NCBI GenBank assembly: GCA_964016875.1
Contig: OZ024723.1
Location: 13,173,343-13,237,342 of the forward strand
Reading direction: 5' to 3'
Length of the DNA stretch: 64,000 bases
Source of the DNA: Fallopia convolvulus
Taxonomy: Eukaryota; Streptophyta; Magnoliopsida; Caryophyllales; Polygonaceae
In this document: positions 22,052-31,828 of the stretch, piece after piece
How the letters are laid out: each line of letters begins with the position of its first letter
Numbering within the stretch: position 1 is the first letter of the stretch
Program-made: the position numbers and the translations under genes
The notes under the pieces: generated by a model
The model's input: only the letters and a program-made list of their open reading frames with translations
Databases searched by the model: none
What the model was told of the DNA's origin: nothing

Positions 22052-23402
22052 TGTTGAGAGGGTTTCTTGACAACAAATAAATTTATATCAAGACCCCGCT
22101 GTTGTATAGCAGAGTCAGGTTCGTCCGCAGGGAGAAAGTCAGTATCAAGTTTTGTTACTTATCACGCAAGCAATCAATAAAGTAAGGGTTTTTATCAAGT
22201 AAGAGAGAAAATCTAAGGTAAAGGTATCACCACAACAATAATCATGCATACAAGCGCTAATGAAACATAAAGATCATGCTTTTATCACATAAAGATGCTA
22301 ACTTTCGTTAACTAAAGCAAGTAAATCAATCAACTTTCGCTAAATTAATAAACTTACTATCTAATCTCTTCTACTTCAACTAGGATAAATCTGCTTTCGC
22401 TTCAAAACCCTAATTTGACTATTCTGATTCAAGGTTTCTGCTTTCGCTTCAACTATGAATGAGAAATTCCTTTCAACTTTCGTTTCAAGGATTAAGAGCA
22501 AGAGAAAAGATTCATGCAATAAAAACAATCAAGACATGATCATAAACAAGGATGCACAACCATTGTTGGGTTTAACCCCAACCTTAGAGAGGAAGACTAC
22601 TCACAAAGCATGATTAAAACAAAACAATTAAATTAAATAGAAAGCTTACAACTTGAATCCAAAACGATAGTTCTTCTCCACAAACTCGTCTCTCTCACGC
22701 CCCACGTCTCTCTCTAACTTCTCTCTTTCCCCCTTACTTGCCCTCCAAGGCAATTGATTGTGTTCAGAAAAACAAAGGGTAGACAAGAGTATTTATAGAG
22801 AAACTAATCTATCTTAAATCTATCTTTAAGGAAATAAATCTATCTTAAATCTAACTATAAGGAAATAATATCTTCTAATAAAATATATCCCTTCTATCTA
22901 TCTAATAACATACAAGGAAATAGGATAAAAGCCCATTAATAGCACCGACTCTGACACGCTGCTCCTCGCGGTACCTCGTTAACGACCTTGACAGGGTCGT
23001 TAACGACCCTGTTCAGCACTTCGAACAGCTTTGATTAAAACTTGCGTAGAAGATTCGTTACAACTCCGTTTGACTCGATTCGTTTTCCTATGTTCTTGTA
23101 ACTAATTTATCTATCTCTTTACAAGCTCAAACTTGATCTTCAATAACTTTTCTTGAGCACTTAATCTTCATCTTCTCTTCATTCTTGAGTGCTATCTTCA
23201 ACCGACTTTGCTCTTTTCTTCAAAATTGCTCCAAATAGCTTCTAAAAACCTACAAAACACCATCAAAGCTTATGTAGACTCCATATCTTAAAGAAATACG
23301 AAAACCTACACAAATGACTCAAAACAAAACACAAAACTAAAGAAAAAGACTCAAACATACTAAAAACACACCCTAAAAACATGACTAAAAAGGCAGACAT
23401 CA
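22052..23402 (-). mobile_element. Solo LTR (family A) inside the SIRE-like RT gene
   Basis: On the minus strand it starts TGATGTCTGCC and ends CCCTCTCAACA; length 1351 bp. It is flanked by a perfect 5-bp duplication CCAAG (22047-22051 and 23403-23407). Removing it plus one copy joins the RT reading frame across a Trp codon in the conserved 'QAPRAW' block. It contains the paired palindrome ggtcgttaacgacc near 22990. Related copies lie at 62493-63432 and 63539-64000, and a cousin at 31829-33348. A single LTR with target duplication is the product of LTR-LTR recombination. Confidence 0.93.
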
Positions 23403-23825
23403 CCAAGCACGTGGTGCTTGCTTCAATCCGTAAAGAGCTTTGTCCAGTTTGTAGACATGATCTGGGTGGGTGACATCCTCCAAACCCGGATTCTGTTCAA
23501 CATACACTTCGTCGTTTAAATATCCATTCAAGAATATAGTCTTGACATCCATTTGCTGAAGTTTGAACCCATGATGAGAAGAGTAGGCAATTAGCAATCG
23601 AATAGCTTCGAGACGAGCCACAGGAGAAAACGTCTCATCATCGTCAATGCCTTCCTGCTGATTGCATACTTTAACTACCAGCCTTGATTTGTTTCTGACC
23701 ACATTTCCTTCATCATCCAGCTTATTCCTCAACACCCATCGTGTTCTAATCACAATTCTTCCCTTTGGCTTAGGGACCAAGTGCCAAACCTTAATTCTTT
23801 CAAATGGATGAAGTTCTTCTTGCAT
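23403..23825 (-). pseudogene. Copia RT N-terminal half (SIRE-like element)
   Basis: The 141-codon frame starts MQEELHPFERIKVWHLVPKP and includes TRWVLRNKLDDEGNVVRNKSRLV, EGIDDDETFSPVARLEAIR, QQMDVKTIFLNGYLNDEVYVEQ and YGLKQAPRAW. These are RT motifs upstream of the YVDD box. The first catalytic Asp is kept in QMDVK. The frame is open throughout but ends at the solo LTR insertion. Confidence 0.9.
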
Positions 23826-23839
23826 GGCATTGACCCATT

Positions 23840-24865
23840 CCTAGTCTTTCAAAGCTTGATCAACATTTTTGGGCTCCAACATAGAGATAAAAACATTGAA
23901 AGCAAAGAAATTGTTCAAAGAAGATCTAGTTTGCACCCCTTAGAGAAATCAGACAAGATGTTAGTGATAGGATGAGCACTTTTCTGTTGATAATTCCTGA
24001 CCTATAGATCTATCAAGTCGCGGACATGTGTCTGAGGTGTTCTCTCTGAATCTTCTTTAGAGTTTTCTGGACTTGAACTTCTTTCAAGGGACTTCTCATC
24101 ATCATCTAACTCATTGTCATCTGTGCTTTGGCCTTGATTATTTTCCCCTGTTTTGTCTTAGTCAGTGACACCAACATCATCACCGACTTATGGTTCATTT
24201 TCTGTTGCAGCGACTGGAAGTTGATCATCTTGAACCCGATAGAATCCTTGATCACTATCATCAAGATCCTTAATCATCGAGCCTCCTATTGTGTTCTCAT
24301 CAAACACCACATGAACACTTTTCATCAATTATCTTCTTCCTCTTGACACAGTCCTAGTCTTTCAAACCTTGATCAACATTTTTGGGCTCCAACATAGATA
24401 TAAAAGCATTGAAAGCAAATAAATTGTTCAGAGAAGATATAGTTTGCATCCCCTTGGAGAAATCAGACAAGATGTTAGTGATATGATGAGCACTTTTCTG
24501 TTGATAATTCCTGACCTGTAGATCTGTCAAGTCGTCGACATGTGTCTGAGGTGTTCTCTCTAAATCTTCTTCAGAGTTTTCTGGACTTGAACTTCTTTCA
24601 AGAGACTTCTCATCATCATCTGACTCATTGTCATATGTGCTTTGACCTTGATTATTTTCCCCTGTCCTGTCTGAGTCAGTGACACCAACATTATCATCGA
24701 CTTCTGGTTCCTTTTCTGTTGCATCGACTGGAAGTTGATCATCTTTAACCAGATAGAATCCTTGATCACTATCATCAAAATCCTTAATCATCGAGCATCC
24801 CATTGTGTTCTCATCAAACACCACATGAACACATTTCATCAATTTTCTTTGTCTTCTTGTTGTAC
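23840..24865 (-). repeat. 513-bp tandem duplication between integrase and RT
   Basis: 'cctagtctttcaaa(g/c)cttgatcaac' starts both units, at 23840 and 24353, and similarity continues to about 24865. The period of 513 bp equals 171 codons, so the duplication kept frame. The right unit is still mostly open on the minus strand (about 162 codons, acidic, with VDDLTDLQVRNYQQKSAHH). The left has stops. This is the variable spacer between integrase and RT in copia elements. Confidence 0.9.
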
Positions 24866-24990
24866 ACTTTATAGGCTTTGCTATGAGGAGAATACCCTAC
24901 AAAAGTGCCAACATCACTCCTTGGATCGAATTTTCCCAGATTTTCCTTGCCATTATTATGAACATAGCATTTGCATCCAAAGGTGCATAA
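24866..24990 (-). pseudogene. Integrase C-terminal fragment (SIRE-like element)
   Basis: The minus frame reads FGCKCYVHNNGKENLGKFDP, RSDVGTFVGYSPHSKAYKVYN and KKTKKIDE, the end of copia integrase after the catalytic core (the FGCxCYV and GYSxxSKAYR blocks). It connects across the insertion at 24991-25506 to THLR at 25507 onward. Confidence 0.85.
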
Positions 24991-25506
24991 TGTTGGTGTC
25001 GAGTACACTTTGAGTTGGGGAACTCTACAAGGTCGGCGACTTCAGGCAGGTCGACGACTTCTTCAGCACACCAGGGGACACGATCAATGAACGAATTGGT
25101 AACTTGATATAGGTTTGAATCGCATGGAAGCTTTCCTAAACCGACACTTCACCCCTTATTCAGCCCAAGGGAATCCGTGAAATCCGATTTGAGATAAGAC
25201 AAACCCTCTTGTCCTTGTCGTGGATATCGATCTAGGACAAAACTTTAGATTTTAGTATATGAAAGAAGGCGGTTACCTCACTAAAGTCGGTGACTTACAA
25301 GTCCTAACCTTAAGTTCCCAACATGTAACATACTTTGAACGTATTCAACCTTTTGGAACTTAGGTTCCCTTATACGAACGTGCACTTCGCACACCCTAGC
25401 CCGTGTTATAGTAAAGTCGGTTCCCATTGTGTCGACGTGAATCCCGATCACACCAAAACTGACGTCGGTGACTTCTCAAGTGTCGATGACACTAAAATCA
25501 CCAACA
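24991..25506 (-). mobile_element. 516-bp insertion with TG...CA ends, probably a small solo LTR
   Basis: Its ends are TGTTGGTG...CACCAACA, a perfect 8-bp inverted repeat. It is flanked by CATAA (24986-24990) and CGTAA (25507-25511), a 5-bp target duplication with one change. Removing it with one copy gives the integrase reading HLRTFGCKCYV, which fits the family. It carries five GTC-RNY-GAC words. An LTR of a copia-like family is likeliest; an unrelated DNA element with short inverted ends is possible. Confidence 0.75.
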
Positions 25507-26420
25507 CGTAAGTGGGTGACACTAGGTTTGACTCCTCTAAGCAATTCATAAGGAGTTTTTCCAAGTAGTGGATGAAGCATGTCTTGATTCATCACATAGC
25601 AAGATGCATTAATGGCTTCCCCGCAGAAATTTCTTGGAAGACCACTTGAGATAAGCAGTGTCCGCGACATGGTCTCCAAGGCTTGATTCTTCCTCTTAAC
25701 TATGCCATTTTGTTGAAGAGTTCTTGGCGCTGAGAAGTTGTGACTTATGCCATTTTTCTTGCAGAAAACCAGAAACTCAAAGTTGTCGAATTCAGTCCCA
25801 TGATCTGATCTGATTGACACAAGAGATACTACTAGCTTTTTCTCAACAGCTTTCACCCACGCTTCAAATTCTTCAAAGACCTGATCTTTTGAAGACAAAA
25901 AATAGTCAAAGTATACCATGAAAAGTCATCGACAATAACAAATATATAGCTATTTCCTCCACGATTTTGGACACGCATGGGACCACACAAATCTATATGA
26001 ATGAGATCTAAGGGTCTAGTGGTACTTACCTCCTTCTTGGATTTGAAGGACGACTTTACTTGCTTTCCTCTTACACATGTCTCACAAACTTCATACTTGT
26101 TTGGATCAATTTTGGGCAGTCCTCTGACTAGCTATTGATCATGAAGTTTGTCGATGAGTTGAAAGCTTGCATGGCCAAACCTTTTATGCCAGAGGTCGGT
26201 GACATCTATAACTGTTTTAAGACACAATTTCCTCGGGTTCAAAACACGAGTCCACTTTATAGATATTGTTTTCACACACCCCTTTCAGAGGAATCTTCCA
26301 AGAGTCAATTTCTACCACCTGATAACCTTGCTTATCAAAAACAACTTGAACTTTTCCATTATCACACATTTGAGATACACTTAGCAACTTGAAACTAAGA
26401 TCGTCAACCTAATTCACATT
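25507..26420 (-). pseudogene. Copia integrase core (SIRE-like element)
   Basis: From about 26400 downward the frame shows the zinc-binding region ending CETCVRGKQVKSSFKSKKE, then DLIHIDLCGPMRVQ (first catalytic Asp), a stretch disrupted at about 25925, IRSDHGTEFDNFEF (second Asp) and LQQNGIVKRKNQALETMSRTLL. The catalytic Glu of the D-D-E triad normally stands in V-E-R-K-N; here it is Lys. With that change the enzyme could not join DNA. Stop codons near 26130 also interrupt it. Confidence 0.85.
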
Positions 26421-26895
26421 ATCTACAGTCAGTTTCTCAAAAAATCTTACCATACCTATGCCTGAAATGCCATCTTTACTGTTGTTACCGAAGGTAATCT
26501 TACCTCCTTTATATTCTTGAATTGAGACGAAATCCCTAGGGTTCTCCGTCATATGAGTTGAGCACGCACTATCAATAAACTAGGGCTCCTTGTCACCCAC
26601 TTCAAGCTGCATTGAAAGAATTAGTTCTTACGAACCCATATATGTTTAACTCATCTGGGTTTGGCAACAAAGTAATTTGAAGTAAAACATTTGTTACAAC
26701 TGGCACAAACAGATCCTGGAGGACAATCGATGACAACATGTTTGTCAAAACTATCACCCAGAGTCTACGACCTGGCATTTTTCTCATCTCTGTCCTTTTT
26801 GTGACAATCATGTTGGTAATGGCCAACATTGTCGCAATACCCACATGTCCTATGAGATTTTAGGCCTACATACATGCTATAGTCTGGATAGATGG
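26421..26895 (-). pseudogene. Copia CCHC knuckle and protease (SIRE-like element)
   Basis: The minus strand at about 26800-26860 encodes CGYCDNVGHYQHDC, a perfect C-x2-C-x4-H-x4-C zinc knuckle of nucleocapsid. Toward 26590-26430 follows FIDSACSTHMTENPRDFV, GGKITFGNNSKDGISGIG, the copia protease with its D-S-A active site. A stop stands just before FIDSAC, and more lie within the protease. Confidence 0.85.
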
Positions 26896-27592
26896 GTTTG
26901 TTGTTGATGCGTGATTGAAAATCAATTTGTGACAGAGCCGAGTTCTAGACTTGTTTTTGCCAAATGATGCACACCTTTTGATCAGGATACCATTTTTGCT
27001 TCCCTTTGTCTAGCTTGGCCACCACATGAGTAGAACAACTTGCATTGTTACTACCCACAAGAGATTTACCTTTAGACACAAAGGGAGCATGTTTGGTACC
27101 CTAAGTATTGGGTGCACGAGTATATCCAGTTCCATATCTATCAACCTCCTTCACAAATTTCTTTTTATAGTCATTTCTGACCTCTTGAGCATTAACAACA
27201 ATAAACTCATCCAACCATTTCTTTCTTTTTATCTCATCATCAATTTTCAATTCTTCTAATTCTTTGGAGAGCATAGCTTGTCCGAGCCTAAGCATAAGTC
27301 TTTCTCCTTATAGGTTAGTGACTTGTTTTTCCAAATCATCAACTTGTTTTTGCAAGTCGATGACATGGGATTTTGAGTCAGAGTAAGATTGACAAGTCAC
27401 TGACTCAAGAGGAGAAATCTTTTCCAGTTCAATGGATTTAGTAGACCAGAGTTTGTTATCATTGAAGAGATTGGAGATGGTATCTTTATTTTCTTCCACT
27501 TTTTCTCTTAACTTAGTGACCTGAGTTCCAAGCCTTTCGATGATAGCAACCAACTGTTCTCTAACAGATTGGAAAGACAATCATAAAATAAC
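26896..27592 (-). pseudogene. Gag C-terminal coiled-coil fragment (SIRE-like element)
   Basis: Two open segments (27580-27308 and 27295-27101) encode acidic and basic helices with SVREQLVAIIERLGTQV and VIDLQKQVDDLEKQVTNL, plausible coiled-coil parts of a SIRE-type Gag. The main Gag body expected between here and 30176 is missing or destroyed near the inserted LTR. Confidence 0.6.
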
Positions 27593-30070
27593 TGAGAGCC
27601 GGGTTGGTCTTCCAAGTTGTACTAATCCAACCCGGTTCGATTGAATTAATGTGCACTAGCACTTATCTTTACTACGTGTCAAAACGTTTCATATTATTTA
27701 TGAATTTTAAGGGTGTGGAGGTTGTGAAAGAGCCGAGTCCACTTAAAGGAACGGAGTTCCGATACCTAGCTAGGGTGCAACGTCCCTCCAACGCATAGGA
27801 GCGGACATGGATCATGATCCTTAAGTCGCGGGGAGAGAGGAAGTAAAGTCGTACCACTCGACATATTATAGAGAGATGTTCTGGGCCAAACCCGCATCCC
27901 TTATTATATATTAATTCCATAACAAATTTCGAAAAGTGATTGAAACAAGCAAGACCACAATAAACGGACCTAAGTTCATTTCTAGTATACGAATGATAAT
28001 AACAATAATAAAATGTCGTTATTTCTAGCAATCGATATATCCTATGTTCATTTATTTAAGCAAACAAGTTGTTCCCAACATAGAGAAGATTAACGAAATC
28101 GAATATCGAAGAAGGTTTCAAGGAGAATATGCACTTGCCTTAAACTCCGATTAAAAACTCTTACGCGTTACGGGAAGGTGGAATCTTCCTTGAAGTCGAA
28201 CCTAATCGATAGGCGGATGCCACAAGATAAAACTGAAATTTATTATTATCGATTATTATTTCATACTTTATCTTTTAACAAGAGAGATTCCTTTCTCAAA
28301 TAAGGTGGAGAACTAAATTATTATCCTTAGATAATTTAGAGGTCATTCATAATTTATTTCAAAAATTATAATTGACTAGGTTGGCATGCATGGGTAGTTA
28401 TCCTTAATAAAATTCCTTATTTTATTTATATCTTTTATTTAAGGCTACAACTTTTTTTAGAATAGGAAAAAATTAGGCTGACAAAACAACCTATAGCATC
28501 TTTGCGGATGAGGACCTTAAGTCCTCAATGTGTCTGAATTTGATGAGAACTACAAGAATGACGTAGCCTCGAAATTAGTAAAGAAAAGGGCCTAAATTAA
28601 TATTTTTCTAATATTTAATCCAAATATGCTTAAAATATCATTCGTATGAATATTAATATTCTAGGAATTCATATATGATTTATTAAAATTAACTCCTCTC
28701 CTAGATGGGAATGCAAATGAATTTAATTACATACATTCTTTTTTAATAACCCACTTATAATATTTATTCAATTAATTTAAATAAATATTATATATATATA
28801 TATGTAGAAATTATTTGATAAAAGATAATAATTAAAATATGAGTCGGGTATTACACCAAGAGTTAATGGGAGCGGGATTGGGCTCGGAAATCGAGATGGG
28901 CGAGTTTTTGGGCCTTTTCTTTCTCTTTTCCCCTTAATAATATTCTGATGAGCTAATAAAATACATATAGGCCTAATTAAACTTCAACCCAGCACCCAAA
29001 TAACCAGCCCACTTTCTTTCTTCCTCTTCCCTTCTCCTTTTCACGTACATCAAGAGAACAGAAGAACCACTTGGCGAGTGAGCACCAGTAACGCCGAGAA
29101 GAAAAACAAGAAATCAAACTAGGTAGCTGGTCATCACCAACCAGATCGAGCTATAGGTTTTATTTTTTTGTTTACTTGTTCCAAACCTGCGCACCGGCTG
29201 AAGATGAAGAAAGGTGGATGTGTGGCACAAAGAGCTCGTGGTACCTGCTGCTCACCCTTCCTCCTCTGCCGGCGGTGGAGGGTAGATGACGGCCTCCTGG
29301 TCGCGGCGCTCGCGACAGCTGGTCGGCGGTCCTCCTGGTGGTCGGCGGTGGTCCGGCGGCCAAAGGGGGAGGAGAAAGGAAATTTTGTGAATTTTTAACA
29401 AAAAAATCTGAGTTGTGAACAACACTAATTTGGGATATTTAGCTTGAATTGAGGACGAGATTGGACTGAGAATGCGAGGATTTATTGTGTGATTTTTACC
29501 TTGCTATAACCCCCTTTAAATAGTGGAGGATTGAAGCTTTTAGAACCTTCTTCCATGGTGGCTTGCTCAAGTGGAGAAGGTTTTAATTGGAGGAAAGGGG
29601 TGGTGGTGCATGTAGGATGATTGGGTGAAGGAGAAGGTGGAAGAATGGAGAAGGATTGGAGAAGAGAGGAGGTGAAAATGGTGTAGATTGGTTCTACGTC
29701 AAATCACCATTGAAGCTTCTTGAAAGTTTTGAAGAAAGAAGGGAATAAAATAAAAGTCTTTCCTTTAATGACAAGCATTACTTGATAACATAGCAGAAAG
29801 TGTTGGGTGTAGGATGTTGGAGAGTGCAAGAGGTCGTAGGTTCGAGTCCCACCTCTCACATTTTTATCTTTCATCCAATTTCCTTCCCTTTTTTAACTAA
29901 AACTTAAGTTAACTGAAATTAAATTAAAATATGATTTATATTTAATTAAATAAATTTTTATTTGCTATTTCTATCAAGTTAAATTTTTAACCAAAATTAT
30001 TATTATTATTATTATGAAAAATTATAATAAAGAGTATTTTGTTATTTTAAAGAAAAAATTAAATTAAAAA
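27593..30070 (-). mobile_element. Solo LTR, probably Ty3/gypsy chromovirus-like, inside gag
   Basis: This 2.48-kb block has no pol coding sequence and is flanked by ATAAC at 27588-27592 and 30071-30075. On the minus strand it ends ...CGGCTCTCA; its start reads TTTTT rather than TG, so one terminus may be mutated. On the minus strand a TATA-type promoter (ctatttaaagggg, 29505-29525) lies mid-element, and a tRNA-like B-box word sits at 29838. ORFs inside (for example 29168-29398) are short and unsupported. Confidence 0.55.
29828..29862 (+). other. tRNA B-box-like word in solo LTR
   Basis: 'gaggtcgtaggttcgagtcc' followed by 'cacctctcac' matches the T-arm/B-box consensus GGTTCGANTCC with an adjacent 5-bp stem (gaggt/acctc). 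No complete cloverleaf or A box is evident, so it is not annotated as a tRNA gene. Similar words occur in some plant gypsy LTRs. Confidence 0.55.
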
Positions 30071-30075
30071 ATAAC

Positions 30076-30508
30076 CATTTCTTTTTATTTTGTGGCTATT
30101 AGAAAAGATATTTTCATATTCTCTCTCGAGAGTTATGATCCTATCTCTCTTCACATCCTCATTGCCTTGATGAAGTCATTTTAGAGCATCCCAGATCACC
30201 TTAGCAGTCTTGTATCCGATCACCTTTTTAAGGTCACCGTCAATGAGAGCATGATGAAGGACCTTTTTAACTTTAGCATTATTTTCAAGTTTCTTGAAAT
30301 CGACATCATCATACTCATTCGTGCTCTTTTCCGTCTTCCCATCTTTGCCAAGAAAGGTTTCCGGACCTATTTCGATCACCTTCCACAACTGACCATCCAG
30401 AGATCAGAGGTGGGTCTTCATCTATTCAACCCACCAGTCATACTCTCTAACCTTGAGGATTGGAGGTTTCCAAAAAGAGTCATTGATAACAGTATTGGTT
30501 GAAGACAT
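30076..30508 (-). pseudogene. Gag N-terminal fragment (SIRE-like element)
   Basis: ATG at 30508 opens MSSTNTVINDSFWKPPI, followed by YDWWVE, two in-frame stops (about 30436 and 30418), and LWKVIEIGPETFLGKDGK then VIGYKTAKVIWDALK. This is the usual start of copia Gag: W-x3-M-x3-L and the A-K-x-x-W-D motifs. It lies just downstream of the primer site as expected. The frame is lost near 30175 and the body of Gag is not recovered further on. Confidence 0.8.
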
Positions 30509-30551
30509 TTTCCTGTAAGAAAAGTACTAAAAACTCAATCTAGAGCATTTT

Positions 30552-30564
30552 CTCTGATACCAAT
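30552..30564 (-). other. Primer-binding site, initiator-Met tRNA type
   Basis: The minus strand reads attggtatcagag directly after the LTR end (...CTGCA), matching the TGGTATCAGAGC complement of initiator methionine tRNA used by copia elements. Confidence 0.85.
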
Positions 30565-31357
30565 TGCAGGGTCGTTAGTACTTAAACGAGTCGGCGACTC
30601 TTGTGAAGTTGTCGACTTTGAGTTATAATGCAGCGGAATAATCAAATAGGAAGAACGTTGCCAAACTGTAAATGACAAGTGATGTATAGTGGAAACTCTT
30701 CGTAAACCAACGAGTTTACTTAGAGAAAAACCACTCCCTTCCAAGCTTCTCACTTGGTCGGATTTCAAGAGTCATTAAACTCGCTCTATTGATTTCTTGA
30801 TTGTTACAAAGCTCTCCCGTGTACAAGTTTGAATCCCACAACCTCGAACCACACTCTACCTTTGCACCTACACTCTCAGTCTCACGCTATGCCTAAGAAC
30901 ACTCGACCACACCACTTGCACGAATCCTACACACATGTTCTCTCTTTCTTTCACACAAGATTACAAGTTATGCTCAACGTCTTACCTTCTATCCTAAACA
31001 CTGAAGTATTTATGCTAGAGTAAGAGAGATCTCGTGTGCTACCATTTCCTATTCGATTAGGGAAGTGACACAAACTCAATCTTTACAAATCTTTCCTAAT
31101 ATAACATGTACGCACATATAAATTATCACAATAGAATCATTTCATATTCTTCTGATTTTTGCACTCTTTTGTGATGATTCCTCCATAAATAAACGCCCCA
31201 CCTGTCTTGCAAACAATCACACACGATTTGTGCGTTCCTTCCACAAATAGTTTTCCCGCCTGCTGGTCGTGTTAGTGACTTTGTCGATTCGCCGACTCGA
31301 CATGCAATTTCGAAGTCACTGAGTTCTTGGAACCATCAAAACTCTAAACTTCTAACT
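30565..31357 (-). mobile_element. 5' LTR of the SIRE-like element
   Basis: About 793 bp between the primer site and the element's right edge. The right 420 bp repeat at 17447-17876. The left part includes 'gtcggcgactc' at 30590. The right edge at 'acttcta' has drifted from canonical TG, and no matching duplication can be checked because the other end of the element is truncated. Confidence 0.85.
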
Positions 31358-31823
31358 ATTGTAATGCGATTGGCTTATTCTAAAACCAGGATAAAATTAT
31401 GCGATCCATGATTTGTTTCGTTACTTCCATTGGTCTTAAGCAATTATCATAATAAGGTAACGTGTTTGATATTTCTTTATTCAAATTATTTACTTTCCGT
31501 ATAGTTAATATAATGATATATCATTTGTGTTCATAGTATTAAGCTTTATAGCATTTGTATTCATATTTATTAAAATTATTCTTATTGAATCCATTATCAT
31601 ATATTTGTACTTTACTAGTATGTGTTTGAAATTTTCATTTATTTAATGATACTCAGTGGTAAAGGCATTGATATTCACCAATTAATATTAGGATATTCAT
31701 GTATAAAAAATTAGTGATGTAAGTCAGTATTCAATGGCCACAATAATTTATACTTTTGAGTGGTATTCACTATAATCAACAATGATATTCACATAATTAG
31801 GTTAGGATATTTTTGAATCATGA
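31358..31823. other. AT-rich flank with ATATTCA words
   Basis: No gene. Recurrent words such as gatattca, gtattcac and tattcat appear, as they also do at 33560-34020 on the other side of the inserted solo LTR. The two stretches were presumably continuous before that insertion. Confidence 0.5.
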
Positions 31824-31828
31824 CATTC

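Larger units (their letters stand above)
17447..31357 (-). mobile_element. SIRE/Maximus-like Ty1/copia element with envelope-like ORF, multiply interrupted
   Basis: The LTR at 30565-31357 (5' on the minus strand) matches 17447-17876 over about 420 bp. Between them, in minus-strand order, lie a primer site, gag, CCHC knuckle, protease, integrase, RT, RNase H and then an envelope-like ORF. That is the copia order (integrase before RT) with the extra 3' ORF of the SIRE lineage. Three insertions interrupt it: 27593-30070, 24991-25506 and 22052-23402. A 513-bp tandem duplication lies between integrase and RT. Nearly every ORF has stops, and integrase has lost its catalytic Glu. Without the insertions it would be about 9.5 kb. 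Confidence 0.85.

Noticed and set aside
29168..29398. 76-codon ORF with Arg/Trp-rich sequence
   Set aside because: Lies in a solo LTR, has no recognisable domain, and its GC-rich block gives open frames on both strands.
29828..29862. tRNA gene
   Set aside because: Only the B-box/T-arm part is present; no A box, anticodon arm or acceptor stem could be folded by eye.
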